From Mesorhizobium sp. B2-4-3 (lineage in GTDB: Bacteria; Pseudomonadota; Alphaproteobacteria; Rhizobiales; Rhizobiaceae): DNA of 64,000 nt. The translations under genes were made by a program, and so were the position numbers. Shown piece after piece: positions 9,228 through 17,718 of the stretch (position 1 is its first letter; the number at the start of each line of letters is the position of its first letter). The stretch is taken from positions 62,001 to 126,000 of the forward strand of contig NZ_VFVL01000016.1 in assembly GCF_006442815.1 (NCBI RefSeq), read 5' to 3'. The notes below the pieces were generated by a model. It was given only the letters and a program-made list of their open reading frames with translations, made no database searches and was not told where the DNA came from.

Positions 9228-9401
9228 ATGAGTACGAGAACTACCCAGTCCGAAAATCTGGCCGACCGCGGCAGGTTTCATCTCGACCCAGAGAAATGGG
9301 CTGCGTTCATTGCGGCTCTGGATGCTCCGATCCGTGATCTTCCACGCCTGAAACGTCTCTTGAACGAGCCGAGCATCTTTTCCGATCCCGATCCAGTATG
9401 A
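9228..9401 (+). pseudogene. C-terminal remnant of a DUF1778 (TacA-type) antitoxin
   Basis: The 57-residue frame from the ATG at 9228 contains RFHLDPEKWAAFIAALDAP followed by LKRLLNEPSIF. That is the toxin-neutralising C-terminal half of DUF1778 antitoxins, which pair with GNAT-type tRNA-acetylating toxins. The ribbon-helix-helix DNA-binding half that should come first is absent, and the regulator gene ends 11 bases upstream. No GNAT toxin gene follows; the next gene is an ABC ATPase on the other strand. It is either a decayed toxin-antitoxin module or a free-standing antitoxin tail. No obvious ribosome site precedes it. Confidence 0.6.
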
Positions 9402-9411
9402 GTCGAACTGA

Positions 9412-10194
9412 CTACGTCCGCGCGGTCCGCATCGCCTCGATGCGAATATCCTCGGTCAGTTGCGCCTTGAGCGCCGAGAATTCCGGGCTGGTCTTCAGCG
9501 TGTAGTGACGCGGATGCGGCAGCTCGACCGGCACGTCCGACTTGATGCGGCCGGGCCGGGCGCTCATCACGATCACCCGCGACGCCATGAAGATCGCCTC
9601 CTCTATGTCGTGGGTGACGAACAGCACCGTCTTCTTGCGCCGCTCCCAGATGCCGAGCAGCAGTTCCTGCATCAGACCGCGCGTCTGGTTGTCCAGCGCG
9701 CCGAACGGCTCGTCGAGCAATAGGATCGCGGGGTCGTTGGCCAAAGCGCGTGCGATCGCCGTGCGCTGCTGCATGCCGCCCGACAGCTGCTTGGGCCAAT
9801 GATTCTCGAAACCCTTCAGGCCGACCAGATCGACGTAGGAGGCGACGACCTCGTTGCGCTCGCGCTCTGGCCGGCCTTGCTCGCGCAGGCCAAAGCCGAT
9901 GTTCTCGGCGACCGTCAGCCAGGGAAACAGCGTGTAGGACTGGAACACCATGCCGCGGTCCGGCCCCGGCCTTGTGACCGCCTTGCCGTCGAGCAGCACG
10001 CGGCCGGTGCTCGGCGCCTCCAGCCCGGCGACGATCCTCAGCAGCGTCGACTTCCCACAACCGGACGGCCCCAGGATGGTGATGAAATCATTGGCCGCGA
10101 CCGCAAGGTCGACCGGCTGCAGCGCCTGCACCGGCTGACCGCCCCTCACCCCCGCAAAGGTCCGCGAAACGCCTTCGATGAGAAGCTTGCTCAC
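9412..10194 (-). CDS. NitT/TauT-family ABC transporter ATP-binding protein
   Basis: The 260-residue product has Walker A GPSGCGKST, a Q-loop VFQSYTLFPW, the signature LSGGMQQR and Walker B ILLLDEPFGALD, followed by the switch His in VTHDIEEA. These proteins energise import of small oxyanions, sulfonates, or pyrimidine and amine solutes. The start is a GTG at 10194 that overlaps the permease stop as GTGA, with GGAG six bases upstream; frames extending further are read-through of the permease gene. It is the last gene of a binding protein-permease-ATPase operon. Confidence 0.9.
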   Translation of the reverse strand: MSKLLIEGVSRTFAGVRGGQPVQALQPVDLAVAANDFITILGPSGCGKSTLLRIVAGLEAPSTGRVLLDGKAVTRPGPDRGMVFQSYTLFPWLTVAENIGFGLREQGRPERERNEVVASYVDLVGLKGFENHWPKQLSGGMQQRTAIARALANDPAILLLDEPFGALDNQTRGLMQELLLGIWERRKKTVLFVTHDIEEAIFMASRVIVMSARPGRIKSDVPVELPHPRHYTLKTSPEFSALKAQLTEDIRIEAMRTART

Positions 10195-10967
10195 GCCAGG
10201 CTCCATGGATAGAGCCAGCGGTTGAGCGCCTTGAAGGCGAAGTCGGACAGAAGCCCTATCAGTCCGATGACGATGATGCCGAAGATGATCTGCCCCGTCG
10301 CCAGCCGCGACTGGCTGTTGATGATCATGTAGCCGATGCCCGACGACGAGCCGATCAGCTCGGCGACGATCACATAGGTCCAGGCCCAACCGAGCACCAG
10401 CCGCAGGGTCTCGGCGATCTCCGGCGCGTTGGCCGGCATGATGACACGCCTGACGATGCCGTTGTCGGTCGCCCCCAGCGTATAGGCGGCCTCGACCAGA
10501 TCCCGCCTCGTGCCGCCGACCTTGACCGCGATGATCAGAATGATCTGGAACACCGAGCCGACGAAGATCACCAGGAGCTTTTCCAGCTCGCCGATGCCGG
10601 CCCACAGGATGAGCAGCGGGATGAAGGCCGACGCCGGCAGGTAGCGCGCAAAGGACACGAACGGCTCGAGGAAGGCTTCGACCGGCTTCCAGGCGCCCAT
10701 GGCAATGCCGATCGGCACCGCGACGATCGAGGCCAGCACGAAGCCGCCGAAGACGCGCCAGATGGTGATCAGGATATCCAGCCAGAACCGATCCTCGGTG
10801 AGCAGCCGCCAGCCATCCTTCAGCATCGACAGCGGATCGGCGAGGAAGATCCGGTTCACATGGCCGCCGAGCGTGATCCACGCCCAGAACGCCACGAACA
10901 GCACGAAAAAGGCGATGCCGAGCACGGTTCGCGTGCCCGGTGCAACGGGGTGCAAGGGACGCAGCAT
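10191..10967 (-). CDS. NitT/TauT-family ABC transporter permease
   Basis: The product has 258 residues and about six transmembrane segments. The inner-membrane permease motif is seen around EAAYTLGATDNGIVRRVIMP (EAA loop that contacts the ATPase). The ATG at 10967 starts just before the first hydrophobic segment; upstream residues in the same frame are basic and overlap the binding-protein gene, so I exclude them. It shares a 4 bp overlap with the ATPase and follows the binding-protein gene by 64 bases, indicating one operon. The substrate is unknown; the SsuC/TauC-like layout does not decide it. Confidence 0.88.
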   Translation of the reverse strand: MLRPLHPVAPGTRTVLGIAFFVLFVAFWAWITLGGHVNRIFLADPLSMLKDGWRLLTEDRFWLDILITIWRVFGGFVLASIVAVPIGIAMGAWKPVEAFLEPFVSFARYLPASAFIPLLILWAGIGELEKLLVIFVGSVFQIILIIAVKVGGTRRDLVEAAYTLGATDNGIVRRVIMPANAPEIAETLRLVLGWAWTYVIVAELIGSSSGIGYMIINSQSRLATGQIIFGIIVIGLIGLLSDFAFKALNRWLYPWSLA

Positions 10968-11031
10968 CAGGCCCTGTCCTTGAAGAGGAGGAACGGCGGC
11001 TTGTCGCCGCCGTCGATCGAAAAATGCGCGA

Positions 11032-11982
11032 TCAGTTGGCGACCGCGCTGGTGTCGGCAAGCGTCGTCACATCCGGCGCTTCCTTGATCAATCCCATCTG
11101 CAGCAGCAGCTCGGCGGCCGTCTTGGAAAAGTCCTGGAAATCCTTGGTGAAGAACTGCTTGTTCTCCGCCTTGTCGGCCCATTTCAGGTACTTGGCCGAG
11201 TCCTCGAACTCCTTGGCCGACTGCTTCACGTCGGCGCCCATGATCTCATAGGATTTCTGCGGATCCTTCTTGATCATGTCGAGCGCGTCGAAATAGCTGT
11301 CGGCGAGCGCCTTGGCGGCATCGGGATTGGCCTTGAGGAAGTCCGGCGTGCAGCCGACCGTATCCAGCACCATCGGATAATCGAGCGTGGTCGCCAGGAT
11401 ATGGCCCTGGTCGGCCTTGTCGCGCACCGCCGAAATGAAGGGCTCGTAAGTGACCGCGGCATCGTTCTGGCCGGCGAGGAAGGCTTGCGCCGCCGCATCC
11501 GGCTCCAGGTTGACGACCGTCACGTCCTTGGTCGACATGCCGTTCTTGTTCAGCACCCAGGCAAGCAGGAAATAGGGCGAGGTTCCGGGCGCGGACGAGG
11601 CGACATTCTTGCCCTTGAGATCGGCGACGGTCTTGATGTCGTTGCGCACGACGATGCCGTCGGCGCCATAGGATTTGTCGAGCTGGAAGATCTGCTTGGT
11701 GGTGACGCCACTGGCGTTCCACACCATCCAGGTCTCGACCGTGGTCGCTGCGCATTGCAGGTCGCCGCTGGCGATGGCCAGCGGTCGGCTCGCCTGCGGC
11801 ACTTTCTTGAGCGTGACATCCAGCCCGTGCTTTTCGAAAAGCCCGGCCTGCTTTGCCAAGGTCAGCGGCGCGAAGCCGGTCCAGCCGCTGATGCCGATGG
11901 TGAGCGACGTAGCGGCCATGGCCGGCGCGCTGAGCACGGCGACCGCCGTCAGCGCCGCCGCGAAGATGGAGGTTCTGTTCAT
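11032..11982 (-). CDS. NitT/TauT-family periplasmic substrate-binding protein
   Basis: The 316-residue product begins with a classic signal peptide, MNRTSIFAAALTAVAVLSAP, cut near AMA-ATS. The body has the family opening IGISGWTGFAPLTLAKQAGLFEKHG in which a solute lobe is formed, then the usual VADLKGKNVASSAPGTS hinge region. AAGGGG lies eight bases before the ATG at 11982; an earlier in-frame ATG adds ten non-signal residues and is less likely. First gene of the importer operon. A GbdR-type regulator lies at the other end of the operon but converges on it, so the link is only positional. Ligand unknown; taurine, sulfonate, thiamine precursor or an amine are all possible. Confidence 0.88.
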   Translation of the reverse strand: MNRTSIFAAALTAVAVLSAPAMAATSLTIGISGWTGFAPLTLAKQAGLFEKHGLDVTLKKVPQASRPLAIASGDLQCAATTVETWMVWNASGVTTKQIFQLDKSYGADGIVVRNDIKTVADLKGKNVASSAPGTSPYFLLAWVLNKNGMSTKDVTVVNLEPDAAAQAFLAGQNDAAVTYEPFISAVRDKADQGHILATTLDYPMVLDTVGCTPDFLKANPDAAKALADSYFDALDMIKKDPQKSYEIMGADVKQSAKEFEDSAKYLKWADKAENKQFFTKDFQDFSKTAAELLLQMGLIKEAPDVTTLADTSAVAN

Positions 11983-12078
11983 TGTGGTTCCCCTTTTTTG
12001 TGGTGAGCGCAAATTGTCTCACAGACGCCAAAAGGCTTGTCAATGAAGCAGACGCCGCACTCGACCTTGATCCAAGCT

Positions 12079-12128
12079 GGAGCATGGTCCCGAAAAGTGG
12101 ATCCGGTTTTCGGAAGAGATCATGCTCC
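12079..12128. repeat. Rhizobial-type palindromic repeat (GGAGCATG ... CATGCTCC)
   Basis: Outer arms GGAGCATG and CATGCTCC enclose inner arms CCGAAAA and TTTTCGG, so the whole 50-base unit folds on itself. It lies in the 223-base gap upstream of the importer operon and downstream of the DUF1194 gene. A close relative is at 56940-56988 and a looser one at 41040-41087. Confidence 0.7.
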
Positions 12129-12205
12129 GAAGAGTTAGATCGGGATGACGATTCGTCATTCTGATCGAATGCCGGGCGGCGCGCCTGGAGCGGCCTCTCG
12201 ATCCG

Positions 12206-13048
12206 TCACGGCATGCCCCAGCCGCGATTGCGCCACATCTTCTCGCCCGCCATGCAGTCCGCTGCCGGCCTGCTGTCGGCGAGCACGACCGGCGGATGCG
12301 CGGCCTCTTCCGCCGCCCATCGCAGTGAAGCGGGACCGGCAAGCTCGAGCACCAGCTTGCGGCGGATCGCTTCTGGGAACTGCGTCCAGTCATTGACCGG
12401 GATCATGAAGGCGCCCGGTCCGCCGATGACGCAGTCGCTGTAATAGCGGTCGAGATTTTCCACATCGAAGGCGCCGCTGAACCCGCCGCGCGTCATCAGC
12501 GGCAGGCCGTTGATGGTGATGCCTTGCTTGACCACCGCGTCGCGCGTGAGGTCGACCGGCGCGCCCTGGTTGTTGGGTCCGTCGCCCGAGACGTCGATGA
12601 CGCGCTTCGTGCCTTCAAAACCGCTCTCGGCGAACAGGTCGCTGCCGAAGCTCAGCGCGCCGGAGATCGAGGTCCGCCGGGCGCTGTCCGGCGGCAGCGC
12701 ATTCATTTGCGCCACAACCCTCTCGGCGTCGGCGCGGTTGGCGATCACCGTCCACGGCACGATCACGCGCTGCCATGTCGTGCCGGCCCATTCGACATAG
12801 GTGACGGCGATCTTGCCATAGGCGCCGTCGGCGATGGCCTTCAGCACATTGTCATGCGTCAGCGCCGCCGCGTAGCCGTGGCGCTGGATCTCCAACTCGG
12901 CGGGCGACATCGAAAGCGAAACATCGACCGCCAGCACCAGCTCGACATCGACCGGTTCTGCGGGAGAAGCTGGCGGCGTCAGCCAGAGCGCCAGCGCCAG
13001 CGCGGCACTGCCTGAAAAGATATGCCTTGCGCGGGCATAAGCAGACAT
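12206..13048 (-). CDS. DUF1194 exported protein with von Willebrand A-like fold
   Basis: The 280-residue product has an N-terminal signal peptide (hydrophobic run near residues 13-28, ending in PASPAE). A MIDAS-type metal motif follows, DVSLSM at about residue 42, and later VIDVSGDGPNN and a conserved TINGLPLM segment. DUF1194 proteins are periplasmic VWA-like proteins of unknown role, common in Rhizobiales. Two cysteines near the C-terminus (in YSDCVIGG and ADCMAGE) could form a disulfide. It stands alone on the minus strand; the purC terminator separates it from purC. Confidence 0.8.
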   Translation of the reverse strand: MSAYARARHIFSGSAALALALWLTPPASPAEPVDVELVLAVDVSLSMSPAELEIQRHGYAAALTHDNVLKAIADGAYGKIAVTYVEWAGTTWQRVIVPWTVIANRADAERVVAQMNALPPDSARRTSISGALSFGSDLFAESGFEGTKRVIDVSGDGPNNQGAPVDLTRDAVVKQGITINGLPLMTRGGFSGAFDVENLDRYYSDCVIGGPGAFMIPVNDWTQFPEAIRRKLVLELAGPASLRWAAEEAAHPPVVLADSRPAADCMAGEKMWRNRGWGMP

Positions 13049-13079
13049 GGAGCAAGATTAGGCGAAAATCACCGCGCGC

Positions 13080-13115
13080 AAAAGCCGGGAATCCGGGGCA
13101 TCGGATTCTGCCGGC
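13080..13115 (-). terminator. Terminator after purC
   Basis: On the minus strand a stem made of GCCGGC/GCCGG and GAATCC/GGATTC with an 8-base loop is followed by TTTTGCG. It starts 13 bases after the purC stop. Confidence 0.55.
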
Positions 13116-13127
13116 GGCGGAACCTTC

Positions 13128-14069
13128 CTAAAAATATCGCGCGAGGTTCGAACGGACACGCTCCAGCACGGTATCGCCGGAAAGGTCGGGCACGAACTTC
13201 GCGCCGGTGATCGCCTCGTAGGCCTGGATATAGACCGCTGAGGCCTGGTTGACGATCTCGTCCGGAATGTTGGGGATCGGATCCTTGTAGGGATCGCAGC
13301 GCGCCGACACCCATGACCGGATAAAATCCTTGTCGAAACTCTGCGGCCGCCCGCCGCCTTCGAACGCCTCATCGTAGCTCGCCGCGATCCAGTAGCGGCT
13401 GCTGTCGGGCGTGTGGATTTCGTCCGCAAGCACGATGGCGCCGTCCGGCGCCGTGCCGAACTCATACTTGGTGTCGGCCAGGATCAGGCCGCGTTCGGCC
13501 GCGCGCTGCTGGCCGCGAGCGAACAGCTGCAGCGCATAGCGCGATACGGTGTCCCACTGCGCCTGCGTGAGCAGCCGCTCTGCGATGATCTCGGCTTCCG
13601 ACAGCGGCTCGTCATGGCCGCCATGCGCAGCCTTGCTGGTCGGCGTGATGATCGCTTGCGGCAGCTTTTCGTTGTCGCGCAGCCCGTCCGGAAGACTGTG
13701 GCCGTAGAAGCTCCGCTCGCCCTTTCTGTACTTGGTCAGGATCGAGGTGCTGGTGGTTCCCGCCAGATAGCCGCGCACCACGATCTCGACCGGCAGCATG
13801 TCGAGCCGCGTGCCGACGACGACATTGGGGTCGGGATATTCCAGCACATGGTTGGGACAGATGTCGGCGGTTTCCTCGAACCAGTAGCGCGCCGTCTGGG
13901 TGAGCACTTCTCCCTTGAACGGGATCGAGGCCAGGATCGTGTCGAATGCGCTCAGACGATCGGTGGCGATGATAATGCGGCGCCCGTCCGGCAGATCGTA
14001 GTTCTCGCGCACCTTGCCATTGTAGCGGTTGGGCAGCTCGGGAATGAAGGCGTCGGACAGGATGCGCAT
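13128..14069 (-). CDS. purC: Phosphoribosylaminoimidazole-succinocarboxamide synthase (long form)
   Basis: SAICAR synthase ligates aspartate to CAIR in purine synthesis. The 313-residue length is that of the long, Ade1-like form rather than the ~250-residue form. Visible motifs are [13 protein letters not shown] near the N-terminus, the ATP-site [19 protein letters not shown] and the DTKYEFG signature. I take the ATG at 14069 because family members begin close to this point; an ATG 39 bases upstream in the same frame adds a non-conserved leader. Many rhizobia carry two purC genes; the short form usually sits with purQL elsewhere, so this is probably the paralogue. It lies 60 bases after a site-2 protease gene and may be cotranscribed. 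Confidence 0.9.
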   Translation of the reverse strand: MRILSDAFIPELPNRYNGKVRENYDLPDGRRIIIATDRLSAFDTILASIPFKGEVLTQTARYWFEETADICPNHVLEYPDPNVVVGTRLDMLPVEIVVRGYLAGTTSTSILTKYRKGERSFYGHSLPDGLRDNEKLPQAIITPTSKAAHGGHDEPLSEAEIIAERLLTQAQWDTVSRYALQLFARGQQRAAERGLILADTKYEFGTAPDGAIVLADEIHTPDSSRYWIAASYDEAFEGGGRPQSFDKDFIRSWVSARCDPYKDPIPNIPDEIVNQASAVYIQAYEAITGAKFVPDLSGDTVLERVRSNLARYF

Positions 14070-14129
14070 GGGGCGTGTGGCTTTCGCGGGCTTCTGATGC
14101 GGCCACATAAGCCGCTGGCCTCCTGCACA

Positions 14130-14846
14130 TCAAGCCGGATGCTGCGGAGCGCGCTTCTTATTGCCGGCAGCGCGAAACGCCCGCCAGTTCGGCCTGAAGG
14201 ACGGCGGAATCCAGATTAGGATACCGGCTGTGGCCGCAGGCACAATGACCGCGAAACGCAGGATCGAAAGCACGACGCCGCAGAAGCCGACGATCCGCGT
14301 AGCGGTCTCCGCGCCCAACCGTGGCGCAAGCAGATGCCTGGCGATCGCTCCGCCATCGAGCGGGTAGGCCGGGAGGAGGTTGAGAATGGCCAGAACCGCG
14401 TTCACCAGGGCGCCAAGCCAAAACGTCCACTCCAGAAGCGTGTCCGGTCTCGGCGGAGGCGAACTGAAAAGACCGTCCGGCTCGGCCGGCAACAAGGACC
14501 GGGCAAAAAGGTAATAGGCAGTTGCGAAACCCGCCGCCAGCACGATGTTCACCAGCGGCCCGGCGAAGGAGATCCACGCCCAGCCGTAAGGCGAAGCCGC
14601 GCCGGGCTTGAACCAGGCAATTCCGCCGAAGAGGTATAGATCTATCCGTTGGGTGCCGATGCCTTGTCGCCGCGCTGCCCGCACATGGGCAAGCTCATGC
14701 AGAAACACCGACAGGAACAGCAGCGCGGCAAAGATGAGGGTATGGGTCAGGGCGCTCCGGGGGCGGGTCGACCAATCATGCAGGAACGGCAGGGCGGCGG
14801 GAATGGCAAAGGTCCAGCTGACACGAACGGGAATGTTCCCCTTCAT
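14130..14846 (-). CDS. Site-2 protease-like M50 metalloprotease
   Basis: The 238-residue membrane protein has the zinc motif HELAH at residues 50-54 inside a hydrophobic segment, and the second motif NLLPAYPLDGG, with the metal-binding Asp at 164. That is the layout of SpoIVFB-type intramembrane proteases without PDZ or CBS domains. About five or six membrane segments are visible. Such enzymes cut membrane-bound anti-sigma factors or small membrane peptides; no sigma/anti-sigma pair is adjacent. The ATG at 14846 begins right at the family N-terminus (MKGNIPVRVSW), though no clear ribosome site precedes it. The C-terminus is Arg/Lys-rich. Confidence 0.88.
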   Translation of the reverse strand: MKGNIPVRVSWTFAIPAALPFLHDWSTRPRSALTHTLIFAALLFLSVFLHELAHVRAARRQGIGTQRIDLYLFGGIAWFKPGAASPYGWAWISFAGPLVNIVLAAGFATAYYLFARSLLPAEPDGLFSSPPPRPDTLLEWTFWLGALVNAVLAILNLLPAYPLDGGAIARHLLAPRLGAETATRIVGFCGVVLSILRFAVIVPAATAGILIWIPPSFRPNWRAFRAAGNKKRAPQHPA

Positions 14847-14950
14847 CGTGAAGACGAATGCGTCGTTCTTCCTGTCCCAGCCGAACCGTTGCAAGCTTGC
14901 CCACTCCGCCCGGCGCAACGCTATGCGAGAATCCTGGCATACAAAAGAGA

Positions 14951-14974
14951 AAAGCCCGGTCGAAGCCGGGCTTT
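14951..14974 (-). terminator. Terminator after the DMGDH-like gene
   Basis: Perfect 9-base arms AAAGCCCGG and CCGGGCTTT around a 6-base loop lie 27 bases past the stop at 15002. On the minus strand they are followed by TCTCTTTTG. Confidence 0.8.
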
Positions 14975-15001
14975 CGCATTCGTGCTTCAATGTCCACGAT
15001 C

Positions 15002-17563
15002 TCAACTGCGCGGCTTGAGGTTCTCCGGGTCGTAGAGCGGTTTGTAGCCGACGCCGGCGACCTCGACCGGATAGGTCTCGCCAAAATACTCGACCTGCAG
15101 CTTGCGGCCCTCCTGGGCGAAGGTCCAGGGCAGGTAAGCGAGCGCGATGTTCTTGCCAATCGTCGGGCCGTAGGCGACCGAGGTGGTGAAGGAGCGGCGG
15201 CCGAGCTCGTCGACCAGCGTCTCGCCGGTCGCGGGATCCTGCACCGGCATAGTGCCGACCGGATAGCGCGCGACGCCCTTGGAATCGGTGTTCCCGGTCA
15301 TCACCAGCGTGCACAGCATCGCCGGCTGGTGCTCGCGGGCGCGATACTCCAGATGCCTGGCCTTGCCGCAGAAGTCGTTCTCCTTGACCTTCGGGCGGGC
15401 AAGGTCGGCCTCGAGCAGATTGTATTCGGTCAAGAGGTCGGCGTTCTGCAGCCGCAGGCTCTTTTCCATGCGGCGCGTGTTGGCGTAGGTCTCGACGCCG
15501 AACGGCATGACGCCGGTCGAGCGCAGCGCGTCCCAGACAGCCAGGCCGTCCTCGTAGCGCATATGCAGTTCCCAGCCCTGCTCGCCGACATAGGAGATGC
15601 GGAAGGCGGTGACGTCCTTGCCGCCGATGCGGATCGGCTTGATCGCCGCGAAGGGGAAATTCTCCGGCGTCAGGCCCTCCGGGTTTTCGACCACTTTCTG
15701 CAGAGTGATACGGGCGTTCGGCCCCCAGATGCCGATGGTGACGTATTTCTCGGTCACGTCGGTGACGGTTGCGTCGAAGCTTTTGTCCTGCGCGGTGCGC
15801 TGCATGTAGCGGAAGTCGCGCGGGCCGGCGTCGGCGCCGTCGATCACCCGGCAGCGGTCCGCCATACGGATGACCGTGAAGTCCGCGCGCACCATGCCTT
15901 CCTCGTCGAGGAAGTGCGTGTAGATGCCCTTGCCGATATTGTTGTCGCCGCCGATCTTGGCCGCGCACAGCCATTCCAGCAGCGCGACATGGTCGGGGCC
16001 TTCGACGTCGTACATGGAGAAATGCGACAGGTTGACGATGCCGCAATCCTCGCTCATCGCCAGATGCTCGGCATTGGAGACGCGCCAGAAATGGCGGTTG
16101 TCCCACTCGTTCTCGCGCACGGGAACCCGGTTGCCGTATTTTTCGAGGAGATGCTCGTTGGCGGCATAGCCGTGCGCGCGCTCCCAGCCGCCCAGCTCCA
16201 TGAAATAGCCGCCGAGCTCCTTCTCGCGCTCCCAGAACGGCGAGCGGCGGATGTTGCGGCCCTTGGAGAAGGGCTCGCGCGGATGCACCGCCGGATTGTA
16301 GACCTTCATCGCCGTTTCGGTACAGCGATCCCAGATGAACTGTTCCTTGGTCTGGTGCGGATAGAAGCGCGAATAGTCGATCGCGTGATGGTCGATCGAC
16401 GTGCGACCGTCGGTCATCCAGTCGGCGATCAGCTTGCCCATGCCCGGGCCGTCCTTGACCCAGATGGCGACGGCGTACCAAAGCCCCCTCACCTTCTGGC
16501 TTTCGCCCATCGACGGGCCGCCATCAGTGGTCACCTGCAGCAATCCGTTGAAGGAATGGCCTTCGTTATATCCGAGCTCGCCCAGGATCGGCGTCAGCTC
16601 CATGGCGCGCTCCAGCGGCGCCATGATCTGCTCCATGTCGAGATCGCGCTGCGACGGCGAGAGCCGCGCCTGGTCTTTTTCGAGCAGATCGCGCGGGTGG
16701 CACAGACGCGGATTGGTCTCCTCGTAATAACCCCATTCGATCTGCCCGCCCTCAGCGGTCTTCGGGTCGCCGGTGTCGCGCATATAGGCCGAGTTGCCCT
16801 GGTCGCGCAGCAGCGGCCAGCCGATCTCCTTGCCGGTTCCGGCGAACTCGTTGTAGGGGCCGAAGAAGGTGAGCGGATGGTCGATCGGCATGACCGGCAG
16901 ATCCTCGCCGACCAGCGCCGCGGTGAGCCGGCCCCAGATGCCGGTGCAGACCACGACATAATCGGCCTCGATCGTGCCGCGCTCCGTCACCACGCCCTTG
17001 ATGCGGCCGTTCTCGACGACCAGCGACTTCGCCGAAGTGTTGGCGAAAGCCTGCAGCTTGCCGGCGGCAACCCCTTGGTCGACCAGCTTGCCGGCGACCG
17101 TCTGAGAGCGCGGGATGACGAGACCGGCATCCGGGTCCCAAAGGCCGCCCTGCACCAGATGCTCCTCGATCAGCGGGAATTTTTCCTTGATCTCGGCCGG
17201 CTCGATCAGCCGCGCGCGGGTGCCGAAGGATTTGGCCGAGGCGATCTTGCGCTTGATCTCGTCCATGCGGGCGTCGTCGCCGACGCGCGCCACCTCGAGG
17301 CCGCCGACGCGGGCGTAGTGGCCCATCTTCTCATAGAAATCGATCGAGTAGAGCGTCGTCCAGCATGAGAGGAAGTCGTGGCTGGTCGTGTAGCAGAAGT
17401 CCGAGGCGTGCGCCGTCGAGCCGATATCGGTCGGGATGCCCGACTTGTCGATGCCGACGATGTCGTCCCAGCCGCGCTCGATCAGATGATGCGCGACCGA
17501 AGCGCCGACGATACCGCCCAGGCCGACGATGACGACCTTCGCTTTTTTCGGAAACTCTGCCAT
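15002..17563 (-). CDS. Dimethylglycine dehydrogenase-like FAD/folate enzyme, divergent flavin-His context
   Basis: The 853-residue product has an N-terminal DAO-type FAD domain (about 1-390, dinucleotide fold VIVGLGGIVGASVAHH), a short linker domain, and C-terminal GcvT-type folate domains (about 440-850). Enzymes of this class oxidise N-methyl groups of dimethylglycine, sarcosine or related amines and pass formaldehyde to tetrahydrofolate. The His that carries FAD covalently in DMGDH lies in a TWHAAG motif; here the aligned stretch is TAHASD, with His52 kept but the Trp and the Gly replaced. This sets it apart from the two paralogues at 41136 and 45663 and hints at a different substrate. The start at 17563 has GGAG nine bases upstream. 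Monocistronic with its own terminator. Confidence 0.85.
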   Translation of the reverse strand: MAEFPKKAKVVIVGLGGIVGASVAHHLIERGWDDIVGIDKSGIPTDIGSTAHASDFCYTTSHDFLSCWTTLYSIDFYEKMGHYARVGGLEVARVGDDARMDEIKRKIASAKSFGTRARLIEPAEIKEKFPLIEEHLVQGGLWDPDAGLVIPRSQTVAGKLVDQGVAAGKLQAFANTSAKSLVVENGRIKGVVTERGTIEADYVVVCTGIWGRLTAALVGEDLPVMPIDHPLTFFGPYNEFAGTGKEIGWPLLRDQGNSAYMRDTGDPKTAEGGQIEWGYYEETNPRLCHPRDLLEKDQARLSPSQRDLDMEQIMAPLERAMELTPILGELGYNEGHSFNGLLQVTTDGGPSMGESQKVRGLWYAVAIWVKDGPGMGKLIADWMTDGRTSIDHHAIDYSRFYPHQTKEQFIWDRCTETAMKVYNPAVHPREPFSKGRNIRRSPFWEREKELGGYFMELGGWERAHGYAANEHLLEKYGNRVPVRENEWDNRHFWRVSNAEHLAMSEDCGIVNLSHFSMYDVEGPDHVALLEWLCAAKIGGDNNIGKGIYTHFLDEEGMVRADFTVIRMADRCRVIDGADAGPRDFRYMQRTAQDKSFDATVTDVTEKYVTIGIWGPNARITLQKVVENPEGLTPENFPFAAIKPIRIGGKDVTAFRISYVGEQGWELHMRYEDGLAVWDALRSTGVMPFGVETYANTRRMEKSLRLQNADLLTEYNLLEADLARPKVKENDFCGKARHLEYRAREHQPAMLCTLVMTGNTDSKGVARYPVGTMPVQDPATGETLVDELGRRSFTTSVAYGPTIGKNIALAYLPWTFAQEGRKLQVEYFGETYPVEVAGVGYKPLYDPENLKPRS

Positions 17564-17718
17564 TGCCCGCGACTCCAAAGGGATAGACAGGCGCGTCTGC
17601 GCGCCCTTCGAATGGCGCACAATATGCAGAGGACGACGGTCGGGCTACCGCCTGTTTGCGACACGCCGCAGGTGCGGCGCGACCCTGCGCGCAGGCGTAG
17701 TACTGGATGCGGTTACGC

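Noticed and set aside
14847..16481. Upstream extension of the site-2 protease frame
   Set aside because: Residues before the ATG at 14846 are the out-of-frame DMGDH-like gene; family homology begins at that ATG.
14858..17368. An 836-codon open frame on the plus strand antisense to the DMGDH-like gene
   Set aside because: It is the mirror frame of a high-GC gene; its product is low in complexity, rich in Arg/Asp/His and shows no domain, while the minus-strand gene has full FAD and GcvT motifs.
17564..17718. GC-rich inverted repeats in the gap between the DMGDH-like and FkbM genes
   Set aside because: Arms are short and imperfect without a T-run; nothing could be supported.
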